64,000 nucleotides of DNA, from the NCBI RefSeq assembly GCF_003668565.1, contig NZ_RCWJ01000001.1, positions 620,001 to 684,000 of the forward strand. Direction: 5' to 3'. Shown piece by piece: positions 18,560-27,381 of this stretch. This DNA comes from Mycetocola zhadangensis. GTDB taxonomy: Bacteria; Actinomycetota; Actinomycetes; Actinomycetales; Microbacteriaceae. Numbering within the stretch: position 1 is the first letter of the stretch; each line of letters starts with the position of its first letter. The notes under the pieces are model-generated. The model saw nothing but the letters and a program-made list of their open reading frames with translations, ran no database searches and was not told where the DNA came from. Both the position numbers and the translations under genes were made by a program.

Positions 18560-20125
18560 ATGGCTACTTTTGGAAACCTCTCAGACCGGCTCTCCGAGAC
18601 TTTTAAGAACCTTCGCAAGAAGGGTTCGCTGTCCGCGTCGGATGTCGACGGCACAGTCCGTGAAATTCGTCGCGCCCTGCTCGACGCCGACGTCGCCCTC
18701 GACGTCGTCAAGGAGTTCACCGGCAAGGTCCGTGAACGCGCCCTCAGCGATGAGGTCAACAAGGCGCTCAACCCGGCACAGCAGGTCGTGCAGATCGTCA
18801 ATGATGAGCTCGTTGCGATCCTCGGTGGCCAGCAGCGCCGACTGGAGTTCGCGAAGAACCCGCCAACGGTCATCATGCTTGCTGGCCTTCAAGGTGCCGG
18901 TAAGACAACGCTCGCCGGCAAGCTCTCCAAGTGGCTGGCCAAAGACGGCCACACGCCGCTTCTGGTGGCCGCTGACCTTCAGCGCCCGAACGCCGTCACG
19001 CAGCTGACCGTCGTTGCGGAGCAGGCGGGCGTCGCGATTTACGCTCCCGAGCCTGGGAACGGTGTCGGTGACCCCGTTCGCGTCGCAAAAGACTCGATCG
19101 CGTACGCCAAGACGAAGCAGTACGACACGGTCATCGTTGACACCGCCGGTCGGCTCGGTGTCGACGCCGAGCTGATGAAGCAGGCGTCGAACATCCGCAA
19201 GGCCATCAACCCAGACGAGGTGCTCTTCGTCATCGACGCCATGATCGGACAGGACGCCGTCAAGACGGCGCAGGCTTTCCAGGAGGGCGTCGACTTCACG
19301 GGCGTCGTGCTGTCGAAGCTCGACGGTGACGCTCGCGGTGGTGCCGCGCTGAGCGTGGCATCCGTCACCGGCCGGCCGATCATCTTCGCGTCAACCGGTG
19401 AGGGCCTCGACGACTTCGAGCCGTTCCACCCCGACCGCATGGCGAGCCGCATTCTCGACCTCGGTGACATCCTCACCCTCATCGAGCAGGCGCAGTCGGC
19501 GTTCGATGAAGAAGAAGCCCTCGCAATGGCCGAGAAGTTCTCGACCGACAGCTTCACTCTCGATGACTTCCTCAAGCAGATGCAGCAGCTGCGCAACATG
19601 GGGTCGATCAAGAAGATGATGGGCATGCTTCCGGGCATGGGCCAGATGAAGCAGCAGCTCGATTCTTTCGATGAGCGTGAGATCGTTCGCACCGAGGCGA
19701 TCATCCAGTCGATGACCCTCGCCGAGCGACAGAACTCGAAGCTGCTCAACGGTTCGCGCCGCCTGCGCATCGCTCGCGGTTCCGGATCGACGGTGACCGA
19801 GGTCAACGCGCTGGTCAACCGGTTCGAGCAAGCCGCGAAGATGATGAAGACGGTTGCCAAGGGCGGCGTGCCGCAGATCCCGGGCATGGGCCCGATTCCC
19901 GGTGCCCGCAGCGGCGGATCGAAGAAGCAGCAGCCCAAGAAAAAGGGTTCCAAGAGCGGCAACCCGGCGAAGCGCGCAACCGAGAATGCGGCTCTCGCAG
20001 CTGGAACCAAGTCGGGCGCCGATCTTGCGCCAGGAGGTTCCGGGTTCGGGCTCGGCGGCGCAGCGGGTTCTGCTGCCCCGACCGAAGAAGAGCTCGCGAG
20101 CCTGCAGAAGTTCCTCGGGCGCTGA
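18560..20125 (+). CDS. ffh: signal recognition particle protein Ffh
   Basis: SRP54 GTPase that binds signal sequences and 4.5S RNA (family knowledge). 521 residues. N domain, then G domain with GLQGAGKTTLAGKL (G1), DLQRPNAVTQL, DTAGRLGVD (G3) and SKLDGDARGG (G4). The methionine-rich M domain contains MMGMLPGMGQMKQ, and the chain ends in a low-complexity Gly/Ser/Lys tail usual in actinobacteria. A strong hairpin follows the stop. Confidence 0.97.
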   Translation: MATFGNLSDRLSETFKNLRKKGSLSASDVDGTVREIRRALLDADVALDVVKEFTGKVRERALSDEVNKALNPAQQVVQIVNDELVAILGGQQRRLEFAKNPPTVIMLAGLQGAGKTTLAGKLSKWLAKDGHTPLLVAADLQRPNAVTQLTVVAEQAGVAIYAPEPGNGVGDPVRVAKDSIAYAKTKQYDTVIVDTAGRLGVDAELMKQASNIRKAINPDEVLFVIDAMIGQDAVKTAQAFQEGVDFTGVVLSKLDGDARGGAALSVASVTGRPIIFASTGEGLDDFEPFHPDRMASRILDLGDILTLIEQAQSAFDEEEALAMAEKFSTDSFTLDDFLKQMQQLRNMGSIKKMMGMLPGMGQMKQQLDSFDEREIVRTEAIIQSMTLAERQNSKLLNGSRRLRIARGSGSTVTEVNALVNRFEQAAKMMKTVAKGGVPQIPGMGPIPGARSGGSKKQQPKKKGSKSGNPAKRATENAALAAGTKSGADLAPGGSGFGLGGAAGSAAPTEEELASLQKFLGR

Positions 20126-20129
20126 TGCG

Positions 20130-20161
20130 CAACGGGCTCGGCGGTACAGCTGAGCCCGTTG
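20130..20161. terminator. bidirectional hairpin between ffh and the ligase gene
   Basis: Perfect 10-bp arms CAACGGGCTC and GAGCCCGTTG with a 12-nt loop in a 44-bp convergent gap. There is no long T-run, but the position suits a shared terminator. Confidence 0.6.
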
Positions 20162-20169
20162 GCCTGATC

Positions 20170-21309
20170 TCAGGCCGGCGCTGATCCCTCGCGGAGCTCG
20201 CCGACCAGTGTGCGAACGACGGCTCTGAGGTCCCCGCCATTTTCGGCCGCACTCGCAAGCTGGCGCTTGGCGCTCCCTCCGGTTTCGAGAATCGTTCGAA
20301 TCGACGCGAGTTCGTCTGCGCAGTCGAGCCTTGCGGCGATCGGTGAGAGCACGTCGATCAGGTGACGGATGTCATCACTCACCGGCGTCTGCGTACCGTC
20401 GCTGTCGATGATGACGATCGCGTCCAGGCCGTAGCGCGCTGAACGCCACTTGTTCTCCCGCACGTACCAGGGCTGAAGGGTGGGGAGCTCCTGTCCCTCG
20501 TCGAGCAGCGTCGACAGGTGCTCAACCAGGCAGTGAATGAGCGCCGCGATGGCCGCGAGCTCAGCGTGTGTCGACGCTCCGTCGCAGAACCGAATCTCGA
20601 TGGTGCCCCAGTGTGGTGACGGCCGGATGTCCCACCGCACCTCCGTGTAGTCGTCGATGGTGCCCGTGGCGGTCATGTCTGCGACGTAACCCTCGAAATC
20701 AGCCCAGCTTCCCAGTTGGTAGGGGAGCCCGGCCGTCGGCAACTGCTGGAACATGAGGGAGCGGTTGGACGCGTAGCCGGTGTCAACGCCGCCCCAGTAC
20801 GGGCTCGACGCCGACAGTGCCTGCAGATGAGGGAAGAATCGCAGCATGCTGTTGAGGATCGGCATGACCTTGTCGCGATCCTCGATGCCGACGTGCACGT
20901 GCATTCCCCAGATGAGCATGTTCCTGCCCCACCACTGGGTGCGCTCGATGAGCTTGTGGTAGCGAGCCTTGTTGGCGACCGGCTGGTCGTACCACTGGCC
21001 GAACGGATGTGAACCACTGCCGATGAGCTCGATGCCCCTGGGGTCCGTGACCTGCCGCACCTCTCGCAACTGGGCGTCGAGGTCGGCAACAGCGTCGCTC
21101 ACGCGCGAGTGAACAGAGCTGACCAGCTCGACGGTGTTGAGGAGCAGCTCACCGGTGATGTGTGCGTGGGGTTGGCCGTCGGCATCCTCAAGTGCGCGAA
21201 GCACCTCATCGGCCGCAGAGACGAGCTCGCCCGTGTTGCGATCGACCAGCGCGAGTTCCCATTCGATGCCGACTGTCGATCGCTCGGATCGTGTGAACTC
21301 GATACCCAT
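20170..21309 (-). CDS. YbdK-type carboxylate-amine ligase (glutamate-cysteine ligase 2 family)
   Basis: 379 residues. Family members ligate an amine to a carboxylate with ATP; YbdK has weak glutamate-cysteine ligase activity, but the actinobacterial substrate is uncertain because these bacteria use mycothiol. Diagnostic stretches are TVGIEWELALVDRNTGEL, GSGSHPFGQW, IWGMHVHVGIEDRDK and WDIRPSPHWGTIEIRFCD. The frame extends 12 codons upstream, but MGIEF is the homologous start. Confidence 0.88.
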   Translation of the reverse strand: MGIEFTRSERSTVGIEWELALVDRNTGELVSAADEVLRALEDADGQPHAHITGELLLNTVELVSSVHSRVSDAVADLDAQLREVRQVTDPRGIELIGSGSHPFGQWYDQPVANKARYHKLIERTQWWGRNMLIWGMHVHVGIEDRDKVMPILNSMLRFFPHLQALSASSPYWGGVDTGYASNRSLMFQQLPTAGLPYQLGSWADFEGYVADMTATGTIDDYTEVRWDIRPSPHWGTIEIRFCDGASTHAELAAIAALIHCLVEHLSTLLDEGQELPTLQPWYVRENKWRSARYGLDAIVIIDSDGTQTPVSDDIRHLIDVLSPIAARLDCADELASIRTILETGGSAKRQLASAAENGGDLRAVVRTLVGELREGSAPA

Positions 21310-21381
21310 ACGGTTGTTCCACCTCCGCCGCGCGGATCGCGGCACACATCGATTCTTCCACGGCGGCTGGGCGGCCGCCTT

Positions 21382-21387
21382 TAGGCT
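21382..21387 (+). promoter_or_regulatory. -10 box of the LLM oxidoreductase gene (leaderless)
   Basis: TAGGCT ends exactly 6 nt before the ATG at 21394 and so favours that start over a TTG two codons upstream. Confidence 0.5.
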
Positions 21388-21393
21388 TTGTGC

Positions 21394-22182
21394 ATGACGT
21401 CATCTGTGAAACGCCCCATTCGCATCGGAGTTCAACTCGCCCCGCAACACGCCGCATACGGCACCATCCGCGACGCCGTCGCGGAACTGGAAGAGGCGGG
21501 AGCGGACATCCTCTTCAACTGGGATCACTTCTTCCCACTGTCCGGTGAGCCAGACGGGTTGCACTTCGAAGCGTGGACGATGCTCGGCGCATGGGCGGAA
21601 CAGACGAGCCGTGTCGAATTTGGAACGCTCGTTAACTGCAACAGCTACCGCAACGCGAACCTCCAGGCCGACATGGCCAGAACCCTCGATCACATCTCGG
21701 GTGGACGGTTCATCTTCGGAACAGGAGCGGGGTGGTTCGAACGCGATTATGACGAGTACGGCTACGAGTTCGGCACGCCGGGAAGCCGGATTGCGGCTTT
21801 GAGTGGCGACCTGCCCGTCATCGAGGACCGGTGGTCGAAGCTCAACCCGGCGCCGACACGCAAGATCCCGATCATGATCGGTGGGGGCGGCGTGAAGAAG
21901 ACGCTGCGGATCGTTGCCCAGCACGCGGACATCTGGCACAGCTTCAGCTCGCCGGAGGTACTCGCGGAAAAGCTGGAGGTTCTCGGTGCCCACGGAGAGG
22001 CGGTCGGTCGAGATGTCCGAGAGATCGAGATTTCCACGGAGTTGCGTCACTCCAGCGAGCACGACGCTGAGAGGCTGCATGCGCTCGGAACCACGATGTT
22101 CACCGTTGGGCTGACTGGGCCGAACTATGACATTGCCAAGGTCAAGCGCTGGCTCGCCTGGCGAGACAGCATGAACGGTTAA
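21394..22182 (+). CDS. LLM-class F420-dependent oxidoreductase
   Basis: 262 residues, luciferase-like TIM barrel. Characteristic pieces are RIGVQLAPQHAAY at the first strand, EEAGADILFNWDHFFPL, GTLVNCNSYRNANLQADMARTLDHISGGRFIFGTGAGW-like core (here split by its usual turns), and IPIMIGGGGVKKTLRIVAQHAD. Members reduce or oxidise small molecules with flavin or F420; the substrate is not evident. The upstream -10 box marks the start. A 175-bp gap without a recognisable gene separates it from rpsP. Confidence 0.9.
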   Translation: MTSSVKRPIRIGVQLAPQHAAYGTIRDAVAELEEAGADILFNWDHFFPLSGEPDGLHFEAWTMLGAWAEQTSRVEFGTLVNCNSYRNANLQADMARTLDHISGGRFIFGTGAGWFERDYDEYGYEFGTPGSRIAALSGDLPVIEDRWSKLNPAPTRKIPIMIGGGGVKKTLRIVAQHADIWHSFSSPEVLAEKLEVLGAHGEAVGRDVREIEISTELRHSSEHDAERLHALGTTMFTVGLTGPNYDIAKVKRWLAWRDSMNG

Positions 22183-22357
22183 GCTGCCTCACCGGGCGTG
22201 GTCACCAATCGCCAAAATATCTGACAGAATGGTTAGTCGAGTCTGTACTCGCCCGACCCTCTAATCAGGCGCTACAGCAATAAAAGCTTTCGGACCGAGT
22301 GTGCCCCCACGCTCCCGGTGACGAGCACAATCACACAACAAATAATTCAGGAGAATT

Positions 22358-22783
22358 GTGTCTGTCAAGATTCGTTTGAAGCGCATGGGTAAGATCCGCG
22401 CACCGTACTACCGCATCGTCGTTGCTGACTCACGCACCAAGCGCGACGGCCGCGTCATCGAGGAAATCGGCAAGTACCACCCGACCGAGAACCCCTCGTT
22501 CATCGAGGTCAAGTCCGATCGTGCACAGTACTGGCTCTCCGTCGGCGCACAGCCGACCGAGCAGGTCGCCGCCATCCTCAAGCTCACAGGTGACTGGGGC
22601 AAGTTCAAGGGTGACAAGGACGCTGTTTCGACCGTCAAGGTCAAGGAGCCCAAGGTTGCTTTCGTCGCTGACGAGAAGAAGAAGCCTGTTCTCAAGCCGA
22701 AGGCAGAGAAGCCGGCCGTCAAGGATGAGGCTCCGGCCGCTTCCGCAGACGAGACCGCTGCTGCAGAAGAAGACAAGGCGTAA
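22358..22783 (+). CDS. rpsP: 30S ribosomal protein S16
   Basis: Small-subunit assembly protein. 141 residues; the conserved core ([20 protein letters not shown] through about residue 85) is followed by a Lys/Ala/Glu-rich tail (about 95-141) that extends the usual 80-90 residue protein, as in many actinobacteria. GTG start with AGGAG 5 nt upstream. First gene of rpsP-khpA-rimM, with a 3-bp gap to the next. Confidence 0.97.
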   Translation: MSVKIRLKRMGKIRAPYYRIVVADSRTKRDGRVIEEIGKYHPTENPSFIEVKSDRAQYWLSVGAQPTEQVAAILKLTGDWGKFKGDKDAVSTVKVKEPKVAFVADEKKKPVLKPKAEKPAVKDEAPAASADETAAAEEDKA

Positions 22784-22786
22784 CAA

Positions 22787-23023
22787 TTGCTCGCACCTGC
22801 TCTCGAACACCTCGTCAAGGGGATTGTTGACAATCCGGACGACGTGACCGTCGTAGCGCAGAGCTCACCACGCGGTGAGGTCCTCGAGGTTCGTGTGAAC
22901 CCCGAGGACCTCGGCCGTGTGATCGGCCGCTCAGGCCGTACGGCAAAGGCACTGCGCACCCTGGTTTCTGCCCTCGCCGATGGTCGTCGCGTACGCGTCG
23001 ACGTCGTCGACACTGATTCCTAA
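22787..23023 (+). CDS. khpA: KH-domain RNA-binding protein KhpA
   Basis: 78 residues comprising one KH domain with the RVNPEDLGRVIGRSGRTAKA GXXG loop. KhpA pairs with KhpB/Jag in other Gram-positives and affects RNA metabolism and cell elongation (family knowledge). TTG start 3 bp after rpsP. Its position between rpsP and rimM is the conserved one. Confidence 0.94.
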   Translation: MLAPALEHLVKGIVDNPDDVTVVAQSSPRGEVLEVRVNPEDLGRVIGRSGRTAKALRTLVSALADGRRVRVDVVDTDS

Positions 23024-23039
23024 GGTGAGCGCCGAAAAA

Positions 23040-23708
23040 ATGCCGAAGACCCAGCTCAGGGTGGGTCGGCTCACGAAGGCCCACGGGCTCAAGGGAGCCA
23101 TCAAGCTCGAACTCTTCACAGACGATCCTGCCGCACGTTTCGTGCCTGGGGCCGTCTTCACACTGCAGGTTCCGACCGGGTCGCCCTGGCACGGCAAGAC
23201 TCTCACTCTGAGTGAGTTGCGCTGGTACAACGGCCACGCCGTCGGATTCTTCGAGGGTGTCGCCGACCGCACAGCGGCGGAGACGCTCATCAAAGCGATC
23301 CTCTGGATCGAGCAGGACACAGCTGAGCCCTCCACGGAGGAAGACGCCTGGTACGACCACCAGCTCGTCGGACTCGCCGTGTCCCGTGATGGTGAAACCA
23401 TCGGAAGTGTCGCTCGTGTTGAGCACTTCCCAGCACAGGATCTTCTCATCGTGAAAACAGCCTCTGGCGAGGTCATGCTTCCATTCGTGAAAGCCCTTGT
23501 TCCCGCTGTTGACATCGCGGCCGGAGTTGTCACGATCACGCCGCCAGCCGGGCTCTTCGAAGAGCTGCCTGAGGATGACGATGATGACACGGATACCGTG
23601 AACGGCGAAGTCGTTCATGAGGATGTTGACACGGACACCTCTGCCGAGTCAGAAGAGCCGGCTGCCGGCTCAACGGAACCCGACGCACACGACTCGTCAC
23701 GCAACTAG
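23040..23708 (+). CDS. rimM: ribosome maturation factor RimM
   Basis: Assists 30S head assembly through contact with S19 (family knowledge). 222 residues. The N-terminal RimM domain starts LRVGRLTKAHGLKGAIKLELFTD-like, and the PRC-barrel domain has the conserved AWYDHQLVGLAV. The last 45 residues form an Asp/Glu-rich tail of unknown role. A GTG at 23025 in the same frame is an alternative start; I preferred the ATG because AAGGTGAG lies about 10 nt upstream. Confidence 0.94.
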   Translation: MPKTQLRVGRLTKAHGLKGAIKLELFTDDPAARFVPGAVFTLQVPTGSPWHGKTLTLSELRWYNGHAVGFFEGVADRTAAETLIKAILWIEQDTAEPSTEEDAWYDHQLVGLAVSRDGETIGSVARVEHFPAQDLLIVKTASGEVMLPFVKALVPAVDIAAGVVTITPPAGLFEELPEDDDDDTDTVNGEVVHEDVDTDTSAESEEPAAGSTEPDAHDSSRN

Positions 23709-23772
23709 TTCGACGTCGCACCGGCGCGTTTCGTCAAACGGAGTGCGGTCGGCGGGCGTGAAGCGTTCACCA

Positions 23773-23778
23773 TAGGAT
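23773..23778 (+). promoter_or_regulatory. -10 box of trmD
   Basis: TAGGAT ends 7 nt before the trmD ATG, indicating a promoter internal to the rpsP-rimM-trmD cluster. Confidence 0.4.
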
Positions 23779-23785
23779 TTTGAGC

Positions 23786-24496
23786 ATGCGAATCGACATC
23801 GTCACGATCTTTCCCGAGTTCTTCGACGTGCTCGATATCTCACTCCTTGGCAAGGCGCGCCAGGCCGGGATCATCGACCTCGGCGTGCACAACCTGCGGG
23901 ACGCCACAACGGACCGTCATCGCACGGTCGACGACACGCCATACGGCGGCGGCGCCGGCATGGTGATGAAACCCGAACCATGGGGTGAGATTCTCGACGG
24001 CATCCTGGCGTCGGACTCGGAGCCCGACGCCGTCGAGGGCGATGGTCCGCTCGTGATCTTCCCCTCGCCGGCCGGTGACGTCTTCACCCAGGCGATGGCC
24101 CGTGAACTCTCGAACGAGGAGCACCTGGTCTTCGGCTGCGGTCGTTACGAGGGCATCGACCAGCGGGTGTTTGATCACACAGCGACGCGCGCTCGGGTTC
24201 GACTGGTCAGCCTCGGCGACTACGTCCTCAACGGGGGCGAGGTCGCCGTGATGGCCATGATCGAGGCGATCGGGCGGCTGATTCCCGGGGTTGTCGGCAA
24301 CCCGCACTCGCTCGTGGAGGAATCCCACGAAGATGGGCTGCTCGAAGCCCCGAGCTACACCAAGCCCGCCTCATGGCGCGGACTCGAGGTTCCGCCCATC
24401 CTGCTGAGCGGCAACCACGGTGCGATCGCGGCCTGGCGGCGCGAGCAGCAGCTGGAGCGCACCCGTCGCGTACGCCCCGACCTGCTTCAGCCCTGA
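23786..24496 (+). CDS. trmD: tRNA (guanine37-N1)-methyltransferase
   Basis: Methylates G37 of tRNAs to prevent frameshifting, using SAM bound in a trefoil knot (family knowledge). 236 residues. Visible signatures are [38 protein letters not shown] and the knot [17 protein letters not shown] two codons upstream is in frame, but the -10 spacing and homologues favour ATG. Confidence 0.97.
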   Translation: MRIDIVTIFPEFFDVLDISLLGKARQAGIIDLGVHNLRDATTDRHRTVDDTPYGGGAGMVMKPEPWGEILDGILASDSEPDAVEGDGPLVIFPSPAGDVFTQAMARELSNEEHLVFGCGRYEGIDQRVFDHTATRARVRLVSLGDYVLNGGEVAVMAMIEAIGRLIPGVVGNPHSLVEESHEDGLLEAPSYTKPASWRGLEVPPILLSGNHGAIAAWRREQQLERTRRVRPDLLQP

Positions 24497-24539
24497 GCGA
24501 TCACGGCATACTGGCCGGGATTTTCCCAGCGCGGCACCC

Positions 24540-24545
24540 TAGGCT
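24540..24545 (+). promoter_or_regulatory. -10 box of the following membrane-protein gene (leaderless)
   Basis: TAGGCT ends 6 nt before the ATG at 24552. Confidence 0.5.
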
Positions 24546-24551
24546 GGGCCC

Positions 24552-25046
24552 ATGATTGTACGTCGGACATTCCGGACCTGGATGTTCATCGCGTCCGTAG
24601 CCCTCCCGATCTGGCCGCTCATCGGATGGGGGATCTTCGGCGGTGGCGGCTGGGAGTTCCTCGGCCTCGTTATCGCGATGCCGATCCTCTTTGTGGTGCT
24701 CCTCGCCGTTTCGGCACTCATTTATGTTCGGCCTACGGTGCGTCGCGAAAAGGCTGTGGCGTGGTGGGATGTTGCCATCCTTACCCTGTGGCACGCGTTC
24801 ATCGTCGGCTTCGGCCTGTTCGGCCCGAACACGTCGACATTCGCCGTGCTCGGAGTTCTCATTGGAATCGTCGCGTTCTGGTATGTCGTGTGGGCCTTCT
24901 TCACGGATGCTGCCAGGCGCGCACGCGAAACGCTTGCGGAATTCGAGCAGATGGCCACGCCCCCGACTCAGCGCCGTGTTCCACCCGCAGGCTCAACCGG
25001 CGACAACGTCATCATCGTTCAGGAAAACTCCACAGACGAGAGGTGA
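24552..25046 (+). CDS. small four-helix membrane protein
   Basis: 164 residues, not assigned to a family. Four hydrophobic segments are visible: about 10-28, 36-58, 74-94 and 96-116, with a cytoplasmic-type C-terminal tail rich in Ala, Arg and Pro. It has its own leaderless promoter and lies between trmD and rplS in a region otherwise devoted to translation. Function unknown. Confidence 0.75.
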   Translation: MIVRRTFRTWMFIASVALPIWPLIGWGIFGGGGWEFLGLVIAMPILFVVLLAVSALIYVRPTVRREKAVAWWDVAILTLWHAFIVGFGLFGPNTSTFAVLGVLIGIVAFWYVVWAFFTDAARRARETLAEFEQMATPPTQRRVPPAGSTGDNVIIVQENSTDER

Positions 25047-25224
25047 GGGTTTCCGGCCGCTTTGCACGTGGCATCCGTTTCATGGCAGAATAGAACATTG
25101 TGCCGCGGCCAAACTCTGCCACAGGGGAGTAAGCGCCTTCGCCCTGAGTTCTCAGGGCAGCGGACACCTTTCAACTATCCCTTATTCGTAGTCGACCTGT
25201 GGCGGTTACAGAGAGCGAATCATT
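25047..25224 (+). promoter_or_regulatory. rplS 5' leader with GTTC-loop hairpin
   Basis: 178-bp gap before rplS. A -10-like TAGAAC lies at about 25092-25097, so the leader would be around 120 nt. It contains a perfect 7-bp hairpin GCCCTGA-GTTC-TCAGGGC at 25141-25158. Autoregulatory leaders for L19 are known in other phyla; whether this hairpin does that here is inference. Confidence 0.4.
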
Positions 25225-25572
25225 ATGCACATCCTCGACAGCGTCGATGCAGCATCCCTCAAGAGCGACATCCCCGAATTCCGCGCCGGTGACACGGTCA
25301 AGGTTCACGTCAACATCGTTGAGGGCAACCGTTCTCGAATCCAGGTCTTCCAGGGCATCGTGATCGGTCGCCAGGGCGAAGGCGTTCGCGAAACCTTTGC
25401 TGTCCGTAAGGTCAGCTTCGGTGTTGGAGTCGAGCGTAAGTTCCCGGTTCACTCCCCGGTCATTGAGCAGATCGAGGTCATCACCCACGGTGATGTTCGT
25501 CGTGCCAAGCTCTACTTCCTCCGCGAACTGCGCGGCAAGAAGGCGAAGATCAAGGAAAAGCGCTTCAACTAG
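25225..25572 (+). CDS. rplS: 50S ribosomal protein L19
   Basis: 115-residue protein at the subunit interface. Contains [22 protein letters not shown], the L19 signature [17 protein letters not shown] and [19 protein letters not shown] near the end. Followed by two hairpins, then lepB. Confidence 0.97.
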   Translation: MHILDSVDAASLKSDIPEFRAGDTVKVHVNIVEGNRSRIQVFQGIVIGRQGEGVRETFAVRKVSFGVGVERKFPVHSPVIEQIEVITHGDVRRAKLYFLRELRGKKAKIKEKRFN

Positions 25573-25600
25573 GTTTTCGCGGTACCAGCGAAACTTCACT

Positions 25601-25632
25601 GAGCTCCCCACCGATAAACTGGTGGGGAGCTC
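25601..25632 (+). terminator. hairpin after rplS
   Basis: Perfect 12-bp arms GAGCTCCCCACC and GGTGGGGAGCTC with an 8-nt loop, placed 10 bp before the lepB start. No T-run follows, so partial readthrough into lepB is likely. A smaller TTTCGC/GCGAAA hairpin precedes it. Confidence 0.55.
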
Positions 25633-25642
25633 GGGCGGTTAA

Positions 25643-26389
25643 ATGACAGAAACATCAGTGCCAGCAGACGACACGTCTGTGCGGCTTCGACGGCGGTCCC
25701 AGAAGAAGGGGGCACTCCTCTTCGTGAGGGATGTCCTCGTGATCTTCGTGGTCGCGCTGCTCGTCTCCTTCCTCATCAAGACGTTCCTCGTGCGTTCGTT
25801 CTTCATTCCGTCGAGCTCGATGGAGCAAACCCTTCAAATCGACGACCGCATCCTCGTCAACGAGCTCGTTCCAGACCTCGTTGAACTGCAGCGCGGCGAC
25901 GTTGTCGTCTTTCGCGATCCGGGTGGCTGGTTGCCGCCGACGGCGAAGCCAACGCAACCGCCCCTCGTGGCTGCCGTCGACTGGGTGATGTCGGCCGTCG
26001 GTCTTTCTGCCTCTGACAGCGATGACCACCTCATCAAGCGCGTGATCGGGTTGCCGGGGGACCACGTGGTCTGCTGCAACACGCTCGGACAGTTGACCGT
26101 CAATGGGGTACCGCTCCAGGAACCGTACGTCACTGTCCCCGCCGGGGTGACGAGCGTGTCGAAGGATGCGTTCGACGTCACAGTGCCCGCGAACTCGCTG
26201 TGGGTGATGGGTGACAACCGATACAACTCGAAGGACTCGCGGTACAACCGCGAACAGCCGGGCAATGGGTTCGTCCCCGTCGACAACGTTGTGGGTCGCG
26301 CCTTCGTGATCAGCTGGCCGAGTGCCCGCTGGGAGTGGCTCGACAACTACCCGTCGGTGTTCGCCGGAATCCGGGAATCGAACGGGTAG
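25643..26389 (+). CDS. lepB: signal peptidase I
   Basis: Membrane-bound Ser/Lys protease that removes signal peptides from exported proteins (family knowledge). 248 residues. One N-terminal membrane helix (about 27-47), then box B with catalytic Ser in IPSSSMEQTLQIDDRILVN, box D with catalytic Lys in DDHLIKRVIGLPGD, and box E VMGDNRYNSKDSR. Overlaps nothing and is 2 bp from rnhB. Confidence 0.96.
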   Translation: MTETSVPADDTSVRLRRRSQKKGALLFVRDVLVIFVVALLVSFLIKTFLVRSFFIPSSSMEQTLQIDDRILVNELVPDLVELQRGDVVVFRDPGGWLPPTAKPTQPPLVAAVDWVMSAVGLSASDSDDHLIKRVIGLPGDHVVCCNTLGQLTVNGVPLQEPYVTVPAGVTSVSKDAFDVTVPANSLWVMGDNRYNSKDSRYNREQPGNGFVPVDNVVGRAFVISWPSARWEWLDNYPSVFAGIRESNG

Positions 26390-26391
26390 TG

Positions 26392-27036
26392 ATGGCAGTG
26401 TCTGACCCGAACGACGTGGTTGAGCGGGAGTTCTATTCCTCGGGCAAACGTTTCGTGATCGGTTGTGATGAAGTCGGGCGCGGTGCCGTCGCCGGCCCTG
26501 TCGCGGTCGGCATGGCCGTTGTTGCGGAGACCTGTGGCGACCATCCGACCGGCCTTCGCGACTCCAAACTGCTGAGCCAGAAGCGGAGGGAAGAACTCGA
26601 ACCGCTGCTGCGCAAGTGGGTGCTGTTCGGGGCTGTCGGGATGGCTGACGCACACGAGGTGGATGAGCTCGGCATCACGCACTGTCTTGGGCTCGCAGGG
26701 AAGCGAGCGCTTCAGTCGCTTCATTCACAGGGCGCGGACGTCGCGTCAAGCGTGATCCTGCTCGACGGCAACCACGACTGGCTGAACCCCGTGTTGTCGA
26801 GCCCGCTCGATGTCCGTACCCGCATCAAAGCCGACCGGGATTGTGTGTCGGTTGCCGCGGCATCCGTTCTCGCAAAAGTGCATCGCGACAGCATGATGAT
26901 TGCGCAGGACGCAGTCATGCCCGGGTATGGCTGGAGTGGCAACAAAGGATACGGAAGCGGGGAGCATCTCGACGCGATTCGTACCCTCGGGGTGACCGAT
27001 TTTCACCGGAAGAGCTGGCTCGTTTCCTACGCGTAG
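26392..27036 (+). CDS. rnhB: ribonuclease HII
   Basis: Removes ribonucleotides from DNA and cleaves RNA-DNA hybrids (family knowledge). 214 residues. The active-site motif VIGCDEVGRGAVAGPV carries the first Asp-Glu pair and ILLDGNHDW the next Asp; KADRDCVSVAAASVLAKVHRD holds the fourth acidic residue. The frame is open 19 codons upstream inside lepB, but the ATG 2 bp after lepB matches homologues. Confidence 0.95.
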   Translation: MAVSDPNDVVEREFYSSGKRFVIGCDEVGRGAVAGPVAVGMAVVAETCGDHPTGLRDSKLLSQKRREELEPLLRKWVLFGAVGMADAHEVDELGITHCLGLAGKRALQSLHSQGADVASSVILLDGNHDWLNPVLSSPLDVRTRIKADRDCVSVAAASVLAKVHRDSMMIAQDAVMPGYGWSGNKGYGSGEHLDAIRTLGVTDFHRKSWLVSYA

Positions 27037-27039
27037 AAT
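27034..27039 (+). promoter_or_regulatory. -10 box of the DUF2469 gene
   Basis: TAGAAT overlaps the rnhB stop and ends 9 nt before the DUF2469 ATG. Confidence 0.45.
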
Positions 27040-27048
27040 GGACTCACC

Positions 27049-27372
27049 ATGGAAGAAGACGAGTTCGAGGACTACGACCGCGAGGTCGAGCTTGCCCTGT
27101 ATCGCGAGTATCGCGACGTTGTGTCGCAGTTCAAGTATGTGATCGAGACTGAGCGTCGGTTCTATCTGGCGAATGACGTCGACCTCGTTCGCCGCGACAC
27201 CGAGCACGACTTCTACTTCGAGATCACCATGACCGACGTGTGGGTCTGGGATGTCTACCGGTCGGACCGGTTCGTGAAGAGCGTGCGTGTTCTGACGTTC
27301 AAGGACGTCAACATCGAAGAGTTGTCGACGCGCGATTTTGAACTTCCGAAGGAACTCGCGCTCGACGAGTAG
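27049..27372 (+). CDS. DUF2469 family protein
   Basis: 107 residues, very acidic and highly conserved in actinobacteria between rnhB and yraN. Recognised from DYDREVELALYREYRDVVSQ-like N-terminus and TMTDVWVWDVYRSDRFVKS. Function unknown. Here yraN follows only after a 4.4-kb accessory stretch. Converges on the STAND gene with a 9-bp gap. Confidence 0.93.
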   Translation: MEEDEFEDYDREVELALYREYRDVVSQFKYVIETERRFYLANDVDLVRRDTEHDFYFEITMTDVWVWDVYRSDRFVKSVRVLTFKDVNIEELSTRDFELPKELALDE

Positions 27373-27381
27373 GGCGATGAG

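Noticed and set aside
22183-22357. Possible RNA gene in the gap before rpsP
   Set aside because: I looked for a tRNA or known leader fold and saw no consistent stems; only the rpsP ribosome-binding site is clear.
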